From assembly GCA_030680695.1 (NCBI GenBank), contig JAUXUT010000149.1, positions 585,431 to 649,430 on the forward strand: DNA of 64,000 nucleotides, read 5' to 3'. The position numbers and the translations under genes were made by a program. Shown piece after piece: positions 8,037 through 15,152 of this stretch (position 1 is its first letter; every line of letters starts with the position of its first letter). The notes beneath the pieces were generated by a model. That model did no database searches. It was not told the DNA's origin and saw nothing but the letters and a program-made list of their open reading frames with translations. The stretch comes from a bacterium. GTDB taxonomy: Bacteria; Patescibacteria; Paceibacteria; UBA9973; UBA6065.

Positions 8037-8112
8037 CGGGGCGTGGTGTAACGGCTAACATGCTTGACTTGGGATCAAGTGACTCCGGGTTCGAATCCCG
8101 GCGCCCCGACCA
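8037..8112 (+). tRNA. tRNA-Pro (anticodon TGG), CCA encoded
   Basis: Acceptor CGGGGCG/CGCCCCG, anticodon stem CTTGA/TCAAG with loop CTTGGGA, T loop GTTCGAATC. Unlike most tRNAs here it ends with an encoded CCA (8110-8112), two bases before the next start codon. Confidence 0.95.
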
Positions 8113-8114
8113 TA

Positions 8115-8420
8115 ATGGAATCTGCGAAATTTACGCGGACAATAGAGGACTTCACGTGCGAGCACTGCGGCAGGGAGGTTAAAGGAAACGGCTATACGAA
8201 TCATTGCCCGGCTTGTCTTTGGTCTAAACACGTCGATATCAACCCTGGTGACAGGGCGGCGTCCTGTGGAGGCATGATGGAGCCCGTATGGGCTGGCAAG
8301 GACGGCGTTAAGAACATGATTCTGCATCGATGTGCGCTTTGCGGATACGAGCGGCGCAAGGAACTCGTCCCAGATGATGATTTTGATGTGTTTGTGCGTA
8401 TATCGGCATTGGTGCGATAG
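8115..8420 (+). CDS. RNHCP domain protein
   Basis: 101 aa from ATG 8115. Zinc-ribbon-like protein with CEHCG, the name-giving NHCPACLWSKHVD, a PGDRAASCGGMMEP segment and C-terminal CALCGYER. These motifs define the RNHCP family, of unknown biochemical function, frequent in small genomes. It starts two bases after tRNA-Pro and is probably processed from the same transcript. Confidence 0.88.
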   Translation: MESAKFTRTIEDFTCEHCGREVKGNGYTNHCPACLWSKHVDINPGDRAASCGGMMEPVWAGKDGVKNMILHRCALCGYERRKELVPDDDFDVFVRISALVR

Positions 8421-8654
8421 GGAATAGTTAGTCAAGACATGATGACGAACGAGGCATCAACGGCCCTTTGACAGTCTTTTTATGTGTTTCCTAATGAAAT
8501 TGTGACTGAAAGAAAAAACAAATAGAAGGCGAATAGAAAACGCCAAACACGACATCCTAGATATTTAGTAACCAGACACGGAATATGTCAAACCCAAAAG
8601 CTGATTTTGACAGATCAGGCTCGTCGTTTCTCTTTTTAACTGGTGCTTACAACC

Positions 8655-8697
8655 GGGTGTATGCTTTCGATACGGTAGGTTGTGCGAAAGCAACACC
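8655..8697 (+). repeat. Imperfect inverted repeat upstream of a micro-ORF
   Basis: GGTGTATGCTTTCG and CGAAAGCAACACC form a 13-bp stem with one bulge around a 15-base loop. The stretch 8421-8729 has no gene; this hairpin is the only structure I see in it. Confidence 0.5.
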
Positions 8698-8729
8698 TGC
8701 CGCAGGCCTTATCAATTGATAACATCACT

Positions 8730-8819
8730 ATGAACAACAATCCAAATCAACCAAATCAGCCTAATAATCCGAACCAACCAAAGAAGCCAGGCCAGCAGGA
8801 TGTGCCACCACAGAATTAA
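8730..8819 (+). CDS. Asn/Pro/Gln-rich micro-protein (29 aa)
   Basis: ATG 8730 to TAA 8819. The product starts MNNNPNQPNQPNNPNQP and ends KKPGQQDVPPQN, a repetitive N-P-Q peptide without hydrophobic core. A clean Rho-independent terminator follows four bases after the stop and a hairpin precedes it, which supports a real small transcription unit. Function unknown. It could be a non-functional ORF inside a small RNA. Confidence 0.45.
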   Translation: MNNNPNQPNQPNNPNQPKKPGQQDVPPQN

Positions 8820-8823
8820 AACA

Positions 8824-8853
8824 AAAAGCCCTCGGCATATGCCGAGGGCTTTT
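8824..8853 (+). terminator. Terminator after the micro-ORF
   Basis: 13-bp stem AAAAGCCCTCGGC / GCCGAGGGCTTTT with ATAT loop. Confidence 0.85.
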
Positions 8854-8894
8854 GCTTTGGAAATGACGTGTGTTTGTGCTAGATTAGAGCAACT

Positions 8895-8965
8895 GCGGGC
8901 GTAATTTAGTGGTAGAATGACTGCCTTCCAAGCAGTAAGTCCGGGTTCGATTCCCGGCGCCCGCA
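8895..8965 (+). tRNA. tRNA-Gly (anticodon TCC)
   Basis: Acceptor GCGGGCG/CGCCCGC, anticodon stem CTGC/GCAG with loop CTTCCAA, T loop GTTCGATTC. Confidence 0.95.
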
Positions 8966-8993
8966 CACTTACTCAGATAATCGATCATTCCAA

Positions 8994-9569
8994 ATGCAAC
9001 TCATGTTCCTCAAGAAAACCTCATCACTATTCCTTTCGACAGCTCTTGCCCTCGGCTTTCTTTCTGTTGGAATCCCTTCTGCCCATGCCTGCTCGTGCAT
9101 GATGCCTGTTCTGCCACAGGACGCCCTTGTTCAAACAGATGCAGTGTTTGTCGGTACGGTTACCATGGTTGTGCCAAAAGATGATGACATGAACCGCGTT
9201 GTTTCGTTCGATGTGGATCGTTCATGGAAAGGCGTTACCACAAAATCTGTATCCATAGGGACCGCTCGCGATTCCGCGGCTTGCGGCATTGATTTTGAGG
9301 CGGGGAAGACCTATGTGGTCTACGCCTATGAAAGTGATGAAGGCGGCTTGTGGGCGGGTCTTTGCTCCAGGACGCATGAAGTCGTTGTCGAAGGCATTGA
9401 GGCAGATGAAGATGTCATGGCTCTTGGCACCACAACCATCACAATCGCTGACCCTGAGCCGCACCAGTCAGCAATGGCAAGTGGGGCAGTTACTTTGGTA
9501 ATAGGCCTGGTGGCCGTGGTGGCCGGTATCGGAGCCTTCAGACTATTTGGGACTAAAAAAGCGGAGTAG
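8994..9569 (+). CDS. Secreted, C-terminally membrane-anchored protein with TIMP/NTR-like CSC N-terminus
   Basis: 191 aa. Signal peptide of about 32 residues ending SAHA, so the mature protein would begin CSC, as in tissue-inhibitor-of-metalloproteinase-like (NTR) domains where the free N-terminal Cys is functional. The pattern ALVQTDAVFVGTV, later AACGIDFEAGKTYVVYA and AGLCSRT fits that fold (Cys residues for disulfides). A C-terminal helix (VTLVIGLVAVVAGIGAF) and basic tail anchor it in the membrane. A protease-inhibitor or matrix role is only suggested by the fold. Confidence 0.8.
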   Translation: MQLMFLKKTSSLFLSTALALGFLSVGIPSAHACSCMMPVLPQDALVQTDAVFVGTVTMVVPKDDDMNRVVSFDVDRSWKGVTTKSVSIGTARDSAACGIDFEAGKTYVVYAYESDEGGLWAGLCSRTHEVVVEGIEADEDVMALGTTTITIADPEPHQSAMASGAVTLVIGLVAVVAGIGAFRLFGTKKAE

Positions 9570-9582
9570 ACGAACGGCAAAC

Positions 9583-9610
9583 AAAAATCCCGCCATATGG
9601 CGGGATTTTT
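9583..9610. terminator. Bidirectional terminator between the TIMP-like gene and HU
   Basis: AAAAATCCCGCC / GGCGGGATTTTT with ATAT loop; serves the two convergent genes. Confidence 0.9.
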
Positions 9611-9629
9611 GTTTTCGAAAGAATGAGTC

Positions 9630-9902
9630 TTACTTAACTGCGTCTTTGAGAGCCTTTGCTGCGCGGAACTTAGGAACCTTCATTGCTGGGACCGAGATGG
9701 ATTCACCGGTTCGAGGATTTCGAGCCTGGCGAGCCTTTCGGGTCTTTACCGAGAAGATGCCGAGACCTGCGATCGATACTTCGTCGCCCTTCTTGAGGCC
9801 GCCGACGATAGAATCGAAGACGGTGTCTACGACCTGCTCTGCCTGGACCTTGGTGGTGTTAAGAACGCCGTGTACTACTTCTACGATTGCTGCTTTGTTC
9901 AT
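9630..9902 (-). CDS. HU family DNA-binding protein
   Basis: 90 aa from ATG 9900-9902. Motifs: MNKAAIVEVV, GDEVSIAGLGIFSVKTRKARQARNPRTGE (the DNA-intercalating arm) and VPKFRAAKALKDAVK. The upstream extension to 10040 is unrelated to HU. Nucleoid-associated dimer that bends DNA. Confidence 0.96.
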   Translation of the reverse strand: MNKAAIVEVVHGVLNTTKVQAEQVVDTVFDSIVGGLKKGDEVSIAGLGIFSVKTRKARQARNPRTGESISVPAMKVPKFRAAKALKDAVK

Positions 9903-10036
9903 TCGTTTATGAGAGCTAACTGATAATCGACTAACATCTCGGGTCTCGAGAGGTTGTGGTCTGCAAATAAGTATATAAGAGGCCGTATTTTGCGCAAATG
10001 CTAAAAAATGGCTCTGTTGACAACTTTTACTGTAAA

Positions 10037-10067
10037 ACAAAAATATGGCCCTGTTGAGCCGTATTTA
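10037..10067 (-). terminator. Terminator of rny
   Basis: On the minus strand AATACGGC pairs with GCCATATT (one mismatch) followed by TTTGTTTT, 17 bases after the rny stop. Confidence 0.6.
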
Positions 10068-10083
10068 TGCCGTCGGTTTTCAA

Positions 10084-11610
10084 CTATCTGGCGAATTCTA
10101 CGACGCGTGATTCTCTGATGACAGTTACCTTTATCTCTCCTGGGTACTTTAGGTCTTTCTCGATTTTTTCTGCGATCGATCGACCCATGCTCCTTGCTTC
10201 GAGGTCGTTCACTTCTTCTGGCTTCACGAAAATACGTATTTCTCGACCTGCTTGGAGTGCATATGACTTCTCTACACCCTTGAATCCTGACGCGATTGCT
10301 TCCAGTTCTTGCAGTCTCTTGATGTAATTCTCGACTGAGTCACGGCGTGCACCAGGACGAGCACCAGAAATGGCGTCGGCGGTCTGGACGATGATTGATT
10401 CCACAGTTTCGTATGGATATTCTTCGTGGTGGGCCTGCATGGCTTTGATTATGGCCTCGTCCGTTCCGAATTTTTGCAATATTCTGCGTCCGATTTCAAC
10501 ATGAGTACCCTGAACTTCGTGGTCTAGGGCCTTGCCGATGTCGTGAACGAGGGCCCCGGCCTTGGCCACGGCTACGTTAGCGCCCAGTTCCTCGGCTATC
10601 ATACCGGCGATATGAGTCATTTCGATTGAGTGTTGGAGCACGTTCTGGCCGTATGAGGTCCTGAAATAGAGGCGCCCAAGGATGGCCACGATACGCGGAT
10701 CGAGATTATGGACACCTGTTTCGAATGTTGCCTGCTCGCCCTTTTCCTTTATGACCTTATTGATATCTTCACGAGCTTTCTCGACGACCTTCTCGATCTT
10801 GGCTGGCTGTATACGCCCATCAACGAGAAGCGCCTCAAGTGCCATACGAGCAATTTGTCGACGAATAGGGTCGAAAGACGAGAGGACGATGGCGCCCGGT
10901 GTGTCATCTACGATTATTTCTACACCAGTAGCGCGTTCAAAGCTCTTGATGTTACGGCCCTCCTTACCGATTATTTTCCCTTTGATTTCATCAGAAGGGA
11001 GGTGGATTGTAGTCGAGAACACATCATTCGTGACCGAATTTGCCAGACGCTGAATGGCTGTCGCAACAATTTCTTTTGCGCGTTCCTCGAGTTTATCTCC
11101 GTTCGTTGTTTCGAGCTTCCTCATACGCACAACAAGATCCTCCTCGTACTTCTTCTCGATTGTCTTTACGAGCTCATCTTTGGCGTCAGCTTCAGATATA
11201 TGAGCGGCGCGTTCCAACGCAGATTTACTATCCGAGAGCATTTCGTCTGCGCGTTCCTTTATCTCGCGTATTTCCTGTGCCTTGGCTTTAAGGCTTTCTA
11301 CTTCTGAATCGATGTCCGCCTGACGTTTTTCGAGCGAGTCCTCTTTTTTAATGAGGCGTTCTTCCTGGGCTTTGAGTTTATCTTCTTTTTCTTTCGCTTC
11401 CTGACGCAGTTCTTTGAGGGTCTCTGCGGCGCTTTCTTCTGCTTCAAGAAGGACTTTTTTCGCGGCCTCTTGGGCCTTGAGTTCCATCTCCTTTATCTCT
11501 ATTTCGAGCGAGTTGCGTTTACGGCTCGCCACCAACACTCGTAGGTAATATCCGATACCCATTCCGCCGAGACAGGCGAGTATGAGCAGAGCGATCACTT
11601 TCAACGACAT
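10084..11610 (-). CDS. rny: Ribonuclease Y
   Basis: 508 aa, full length. One N-terminal transmembrane helix (VIALLILACLGGMGIGYYL), a long charged coiled coil (about residues 35-190), a KH domain (IKGKIIGKEGRNIKSFERATG) and an HD domain (HSIEMTHIAGMIAEEL, ALVHDIGKALDHE) with the C-terminal segment typical of RNase Y. It is the membrane-bound endonuclease that starts mRNA decay. Confidence 0.97.
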   Translation of the reverse strand: MSLKVIALLILACLGGMGIGYYLRVLVASRKRNSLEIEIKEMELKAQEAAKKVLLEAEESAAETLKELRQEAKEKEDKLKAQEERLIKKEDSLEKRQADIDSEVESLKAKAQEIREIKERADEMLSDSKSALERAAHISEADAKDELVKTIEKKYEEDLVVRMRKLETTNGDKLEERAKEIVATAIQRLANSVTNDVFSTTIHLPSDEIKGKIIGKEGRNIKSFERATGVEIIVDDTPGAIVLSSFDPIRRQIARMALEALLVDGRIQPAKIEKVVEKAREDINKVIKEKGEQATFETGVHNLDPRIVAILGRLYFRTSYGQNVLQHSIEMTHIAGMIAEELGANVAVAKAGALVHDIGKALDHEVQGTHVEIGRRILQKFGTDEAIIKAMQAHHEEYPYETVESIIVQTADAISGARPGARRDSVENYIKRLQELEAIASGFKGVEKSYALQAGREIRIFVKPEEVNDLEARSMGRSIAEKIEKDLKYPGEIKVTVIRESRVVEFAR

Positions 11611-11808
11611 ATTTTTTTGTAAGGCCGACCGACGAGAAGTTCTGGATGAAAGGGGACGTGGAGCGGTTAGACGGAAGTGGGTGGTGAGGCGGGAGTGATT
11701 GTATTCAAAGAGAGCGAGAGCTCGGCGACCGAACCGGAAAATTAAATGGTAACGATTTTATACTACGATACCTATTTAATAATGGCAAGGGCCATTTACC
11801 AGAGTTAT

Positions 11809-12387
11809 CTACAAGAGAACCTTGTCGATGATGCCGTACTTTTTCGCCTCTTCTGCATCGAGGAAAAAGTCGCGGTCGACATCCTTCTCAATCTGAGCGA
11901 GCGGCTTTCCAGTGTTATCGGCGAGAAGTTTGTTGAGACGTTCGCGCGTTTTCAGGATGTGCTTTGCGGTGATGGCAATGTCGGATGCCTGGCCCTCGAT
12001 TCCTCCGAGCGGCTGATGGATCATGACCTCGGCATTTGTGAGTGCGTATCGCTTACCTTTTTTGCCGGCTGAAAGAATGACCGCGCCCATCGATGCGGCA
12101 ATGCCGACGCAAACGGTCGAGACATCGTTCTTGATGTGGTTCATCGTGTCGATGATGGCGAGTCCAGCAGTGACCGATCCACCTGGCGAGTTTACATAAA
12201 GTGAGATTTCTTTCTTTGGGTCTTCGGACTGTAGGAAGAGAAGCTGTGCGATGACCGTGTTCGCAACATGATCGTCGATTGGGCCCGAAAGGAAAATAAT
12301 ATTTTCTTTAAGCAGGCGCGAGTAGATATCGTACGCGCGCTCGCCGAGACTGGTCTTTTCAATGACTGTTGGTATGAGTATGGACAT
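11809..12387 (-). CDS. clpP: ATP-dependent Clp protease proteolytic subunit
   Basis: 192 aa. Serine protease of the ClpP family: YVNSPGGSVTAGLAIID, nucleophile in GIAASMGAVIL, catalytic His in MIHQPLGG and Asp in KDVDRDFFL. It forms tetradecamers that work with ClpX or similar unfoldases, not seen here. The 198 bases between clpP and rny hold no gene I can support. Confidence 0.97.
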   Translation of the reverse strand: MSILIPTVIEKTSLGERAYDIYSRLLKENIIFLSGPIDDHVANTVIAQLLFLQSEDPKKEISLYVNSPGGSVTAGLAIIDTMNHIKNDVSTVCVGIAASMGAVILSAGKKGKRYALTNAEVMIHQPLGGIEGQASDIAITAKHILKTRERLNKLLADNTGKPLAQIEKDVDRDFFLDAEEAKKYGIIDKVLL

Positions 12388-12443
12388 GGCGTTTGTGGTT
12401 AGATATGCCCACGATATAGGAAATATAAGGGTTTTGCAAAGAC

Positions 12444-12472
12444 TTGACTTTTAACTACTTAGGGTGTATAAT
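12444..12472 (+). promoter_or_regulatory. Consensus sigma-70 promoter of DGR1 target
   Basis: TTGACT (12444-12449), 17-base spacer, TATAAT (12467-12472). Predicted start near 12480, giving a leader of about 170-200 bases. Confidence 0.85.
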
Positions 12473-12515
12473 TGATAAAGATAGTGAATCGAGCCCTTTA
12501 ACAATATTTGCGAAG

Positions 12516-12584
12516 TATAGTTGCGGAATAAAGGCTGTTTTAAGCCGAGGGGCCGACTCAAGTTGCCTTTATTCCGCAACTATA
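12516..12584 (+). repeat. 20-bp perfect inverted repeat in the DGR1 target leader
   Basis: Arm TATAGTTGCGGAATAAAGGC (12516-12535) and its exact reverse complement (12565-12584), separated by 29 bases. In RNA it would form a very stable stem between promoter and start codon. Confidence 0.9.
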
Positions 12585-12679
12585 TCGTTAGCCTGAAGCT
12601 GATAAGCATCCTCGGTCCCGCTTTTGCGGATACTAAGGATGACACAGTGGATGGTCCGCGTGACGTTGCGGCTACTACC

Positions 12680-13246
12680 ATGGAAAAGTGTGAAAATGCT
12701 ACGACGGCCCAGTTTCTCCAGCTCGTCGCCCGGTTCGCCCAGGTTCTGCCCCTTGATGCCGACAAGGCCGAGGCGCAGAAGGCCATCGAGAACGAAGACG
12801 ATCCCTTGTGGATCGCGATCAAATCTCGGTTCACCAAGAAGGTCCAACAGGTCGTCAAAAGCCTGAAAGACATGATCGCCCTTGGCCACTACGACTGGGT
12901 CAACTCGGACATCAACGAGAAGAACTTCGGTCTGGAGGCCCTGGTTTTGGGCGAAGGAGCCGAACTCTTCCATTTCGATCACAATATCTTTTCGGAGGAT
13001 GCGATCGCAAAAATGGCAGAGAAGGGCTTCAAGCCTGGCACGCTCGGAGATCTCCTGGTCTACGGGGCCAAAAACCCCGAGGAACAGAAGAAATACCCGA
13101 TTGTGGCCTTGGGTTCCGTTGCGAGCGTCGGTGGCGAGCGCTACGTGGCTTGCCTCGACTGGAACGATTCCGAGCGCGGCCTGCGCCTCCGCTGGTTCGA
13201 CGACGACTGGCGTGGCGACTGCCGGTTCCTGGCGGTTCGCAAATAA
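12680..13246 (+). CDS. DGR1 target protein with hypervariable C-terminus
   Basis: 188 aa from ATG 12680; a GTG at 12647 preceded by AAGGA is an alternative (199 aa). The N-terminal about 140 residues are helical and unrecognised (AQFLQLVARFAQ, FTKKVQQVVKSLKDMI, GTLGDLLVYGAKNPEEQ). The last about 44 residues (VACLDWNDSERGLRLRWFD, WRGDCRFLAVRK) are the variable domain, probably a C-type-lectin-like binding fold as in other DGR targets. Codons for variable positions correspond to AAC-type codons in the template repeat. No signal peptide or membrane segment is visible, so the protein appears cytoplasmic. GC-rich compared with neighbours. The ligand is unknown. Confidence 0.9.
   Translation: MEKCENATTAQFLQLVARFAQVLPLDADKAEAQKAIENEDDPLWIAIKSRFTKKVQQVVKSLKDMIALGHYDWVNSDINEKNFGLEALVLGEGAELFHFDHNIFSEDAIAKMAEKGFKPGTLGDLLVYGAKNPEEQKKYPIVALGSVASVGGERYVACLDWNDSERGLRLRWFDDDWRGDCRFLAVRK
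13113..13242 (+). repeat. Variable repeat VR1 of DGR1
   Basis: 130 bases, aligned without gaps to TR1 (13590-13719). There are 17 mismatches and every one is an A in the template (to G, C or T). The 3' 20 bases (CGGTTCCTGGCGGTTCGCAA) are identical and would be the homing initiation region, ending at the target stop codon. Confidence 0.97.
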
Positions 13247-13288
13247 GTTCTTCGGTGCTAGGGCTTTGGTCCTTGCACTTTGACTCTT

Positions 13289-13340
13289 GGACCCTTTGAA
13301 ACTTTCCGAATTTATTCGGCGGGTGGAGGAGGGTCCTTTT
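13289..13340 (+). terminator. Hairpin/terminator behind DGR1 target
   Basis: Outer stem GGACCCT (13289-13295) / AGGGTCC (13330-13336) followed by TTTT, with an inner stem CCGAAT/ATTCGG (13306-13319). Hairpins just after the variable repeat aid homing in studied DGRs; this one may do both jobs. Confidence 0.75.
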
Positions 13341-13348
13341 GTTATAAT
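13340..13348 (+). promoter_or_regulatory. Extended -10 promoter of the TR1 RNA
   Basis: TGTTATAAT (-10 hexamer 13343-13348) immediately after the target terminator T-run; predicted start near 13355. No good -35. Confidence 0.6.
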
Positions 13349-13354
13349 AATTTA

Positions 13355-13762
13355 CGACAGATGAAAAATCCTCGGTTACGGCTTTGGATAATCTGTCCGC
13401 AACGCCAGAAAAGAGAGTTTCCGTGGTTAAGGCTCCGGAGAGAGTTTTTCTGGTTTTGTTAAAAACAAAATTAAGAACAGTTGGTATGGAGAGCTATGCA
13501 ACGAACAATGTTGCTTATACCAAAATACAGCCCCGGGAGCATTCCATGGGGAGCTCGAAGGGCAGTGGGGTAGACGGCTTCCAATACGAGTTCCGTTGCG
13601 AACGTCAATGGCGAGCGCAACGTGGCTTGCCTCGACAGGAACGATTCCAAGCGCAACCTGAACCTCAACTGGTTCGACAACGACTGGAATGGCAACTACC
13701 GGTTCCTGGCGGTTCGCAACTTTTTACATTTCTCCCGGGATCATCTTTCGGGAGTTTTGTTT
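13355..13762 (+). ncRNA. DGR1 template RNA (TR1 RNA)
   Basis: Inferred discrete transcript of about 408 bases: about 235 bases of leader, the template repeat, then a hairpin terminator CTCCCG (13732-13737) / CGGGAG (13749-13754) with TTTTGTTT. DGR template RNAs need flanking sequence to prime cDNA synthesis by the reverse transcriptase-Avd complex. The leader shares GGTTAAGGCT with the DGR2 template leader. Confidence 0.65.
13590..13719 (+). repeat. Template repeat TR1 of DGR1
   Basis: 130 bases nearly identical to VR1 but rich in AA dinucleotides at the variable sites (31 adenines, 17 of them changed in VR1). Translated in the VR1 frame it gives Asn-rich residues (LNLNWFDNDWNGNYRF), as is typical of DGR templates, because AAC codons can become 15 amino acids without creating stops. 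Confidence 0.96.
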
Positions 13763-14157
13763 GCCAGCTGGCGCTTCCAGCCGCCGAGCATCCTGCCTAT
13801 CTCGAAGAGGCTTTCCGATATGACGGCGTATTTGTTCGTATCAATGGCCTTCGTATCCCACGCTAACGTAACGAGGAGCTTCAGAAGGTCTACTCTACTG
13901 ATGCACCTGTTGAGCAGTATCGTCTTCTCGGCTATCTGCGAATAGCTCGCGAGAAAGCAATATTCGATCGACGAGAGGAACATGTCGTCTATCTTCGAGC
14001 CGAGGGTATATCGGCTCGCTTTCGGGAAATGGGTCAGATGATTCTGCCATATCCCATACGCATCCTTTAACTTAAGGATGACGGGAATAAGCTTTGGTTG
14101 CGAAAATTCGAGGGGGGGGGTACGCTTCGAGGTATGGGACGGGTTCAATTTACTCAT
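13741..14157 (-). CDS. avd: DGR accessory variability determinant (Avd), inverted orientation
   Basis: 138 aa on the minus strand, opposite to target, template and RT. Four-helix-bundle Avd signature: KLKDAYGIW, FPKASRYTLGSKIDD, DLLKLLVTLAWDTKAID, ISESLFEIGRMLGGWKRQL. Avd forms a basic pentamer that binds the RT and template RNA and is needed for mutagenic retrohoming. The stop codon lies in the loop of the TR1 terminator. The 5' end overlaps the RT gene head-to-head (14134-14157) and the N-terminal codons run through a 9-C tract on the coding strand (14112-14120). The true start may be internal; the first about 20 residues are not conserved. Confidence 0.88.
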   Translation of the reverse strand: MSKLNPSHTSKRTPPLEFSQPKLIPVILKLKDAYGIWQNHLTHFPKASRYTLGSKIDDMFLSSIEYCFLASYSQIAEKTILLNRCISRVDLLKLLVTLAWDTKAIDTNKYAVISESLFEIGRMLGGWKRQLANKTPER

Positions 14158-15120
14158 ACCTATAACGATATCATTTCGCTCGAGAATTTACTCGGCGCAT
14201 GGAAGGAGTTCAGGAAGGGCAAGCGGAAGAAGAAGGATGTGCAGGAATTCGAGATAAGATTGACGGACAATCTCTTCGCCTTGCATCTCGAGTTAGCAGA
14301 GCGACGCTACGAACATGGAGGCTATCATGCGTTCAACATCTCTGATCCAAAGCCTCGCAATATACATAAAGCTATCGTACGCGACAGGCTCCTGCATCAC
14401 GCACTGTACCGGACGCTCTACCCCTTTTTCGACAGGTCGTTTATAGCAGATTCTTATTCATGCAGGGACGGTAAAGGAACGCATAGGGCGATGACCCGAT
14501 TCATCAGTTTTGGCTGCAAGGTCTCCAAGAATAATACAAGGACATGCTGGGTTCTGAAGTGCGACGTCCGGAAATTCTTTGCGTCCATCGACCATGAGAT
14601 TCTTTTTAAAATCCTCTCAGACTTTATCGAGGACAAAGATATCTTAAATCTTTTACGAAAAGTCGTGGGAAGCTTCAGTAGCGGAAAGACAGGGACAGGT
14701 CTTCCGCTCGGCAATCTCACCTCTCAGCTCCTTGTCAATATCTATTTGAACCAATTCGATCAGTTCGTTAAGCATCGAATCAAAGCCCGTTATTACATTC
14801 GTTACGCCGATGATTTCGTCCTGCTGTCAGACGATAGGGATTTTCTCGAATCATGCATCCCTCGCATATCAAATTTTCTCAAAGAAAACCTTAAACTTTC
14901 CTTGCATCCGGATAAAGTTTTTATAAAGACGCTCGCCTCAGGTGTCGACTTCCTTGGTTGGGTGCATTTCCCGCATCACCGGGTGCTGAGGACTGCAACG
15001 AAGGACAAGATGTTCCGCAGACTCGTGAAGGATTCAAGGGATGCTGCCAGGGAATCGTATCTAGGCATGCTCGGACACGGGGACGCCCGCAGCCTATCTG
15101 AGGCGGTGGAACGCATTTGA
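14134..15120 (+). CDS. DGR reverse transcriptase
   Basis: 328 aa from ATG 14134 (a TTG at 14098 is possible). Retroviral-type RT domain of the DGR clade: N-terminal FTHTYNDIISLENLLGAWKEF, RDRLLHHALYRTLYPFFDRSFI, catalytic LKCDVRKFFASIDHEIL, GLPLGNLTSQLLVNIYLN (the DGR-type motif 4 with SQ) and the active-site YADD at about residues 224-227, then HPDKVFI and DFLGWVHF. It reverse-transcribes template RNA with adenine-specific errors, and the cDNA replaces the variable repeat. It is the only RT in the window, so it may also serve DGR2. Confidence 0.97.
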   Translation: MGRVQFTHTYNDIISLENLLGAWKEFRKGKRKKKDVQEFEIRLTDNLFALHLELAERRYEHGGYHAFNISDPKPRNIHKAIVRDRLLHHALYRTLYPFFDRSFIADSYSCRDGKGTHRAMTRFISFGCKVSKNNTRTCWVLKCDVRKFFASIDHEILFKILSDFIEDKDILNLLRKVVGSFSSGKTGTGLPLGNLTSQLLVNIYLNQFDQFVKHRIKARYYIRYADDFVLLSDDRDFLESCIPRISNFLKENLKLSLHPDKVFIKTLASGVDFLGWVHFPHHRVLRTATKDKMFRRLVKDSRDAARESYLGMLGHGDARSLSEAVERI

Positions 15121-15152
15121 CCATTCCCGTATTGTCGCTATGCTTGTTGCAC

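Noticed and set aside
8656..8697. CRISPR repeat
   Set aside because: Only one inverted repeat, no repeat-spacer periodicity. No CRISPR array was seen anywhere in the window.
13384..13866. 160-codon plus-strand ORF across the TR1 region
   Set aside because: It covers the template RNA and antisense of avd, has no family similarity and is explained by the non-coding template and the real avd frame.
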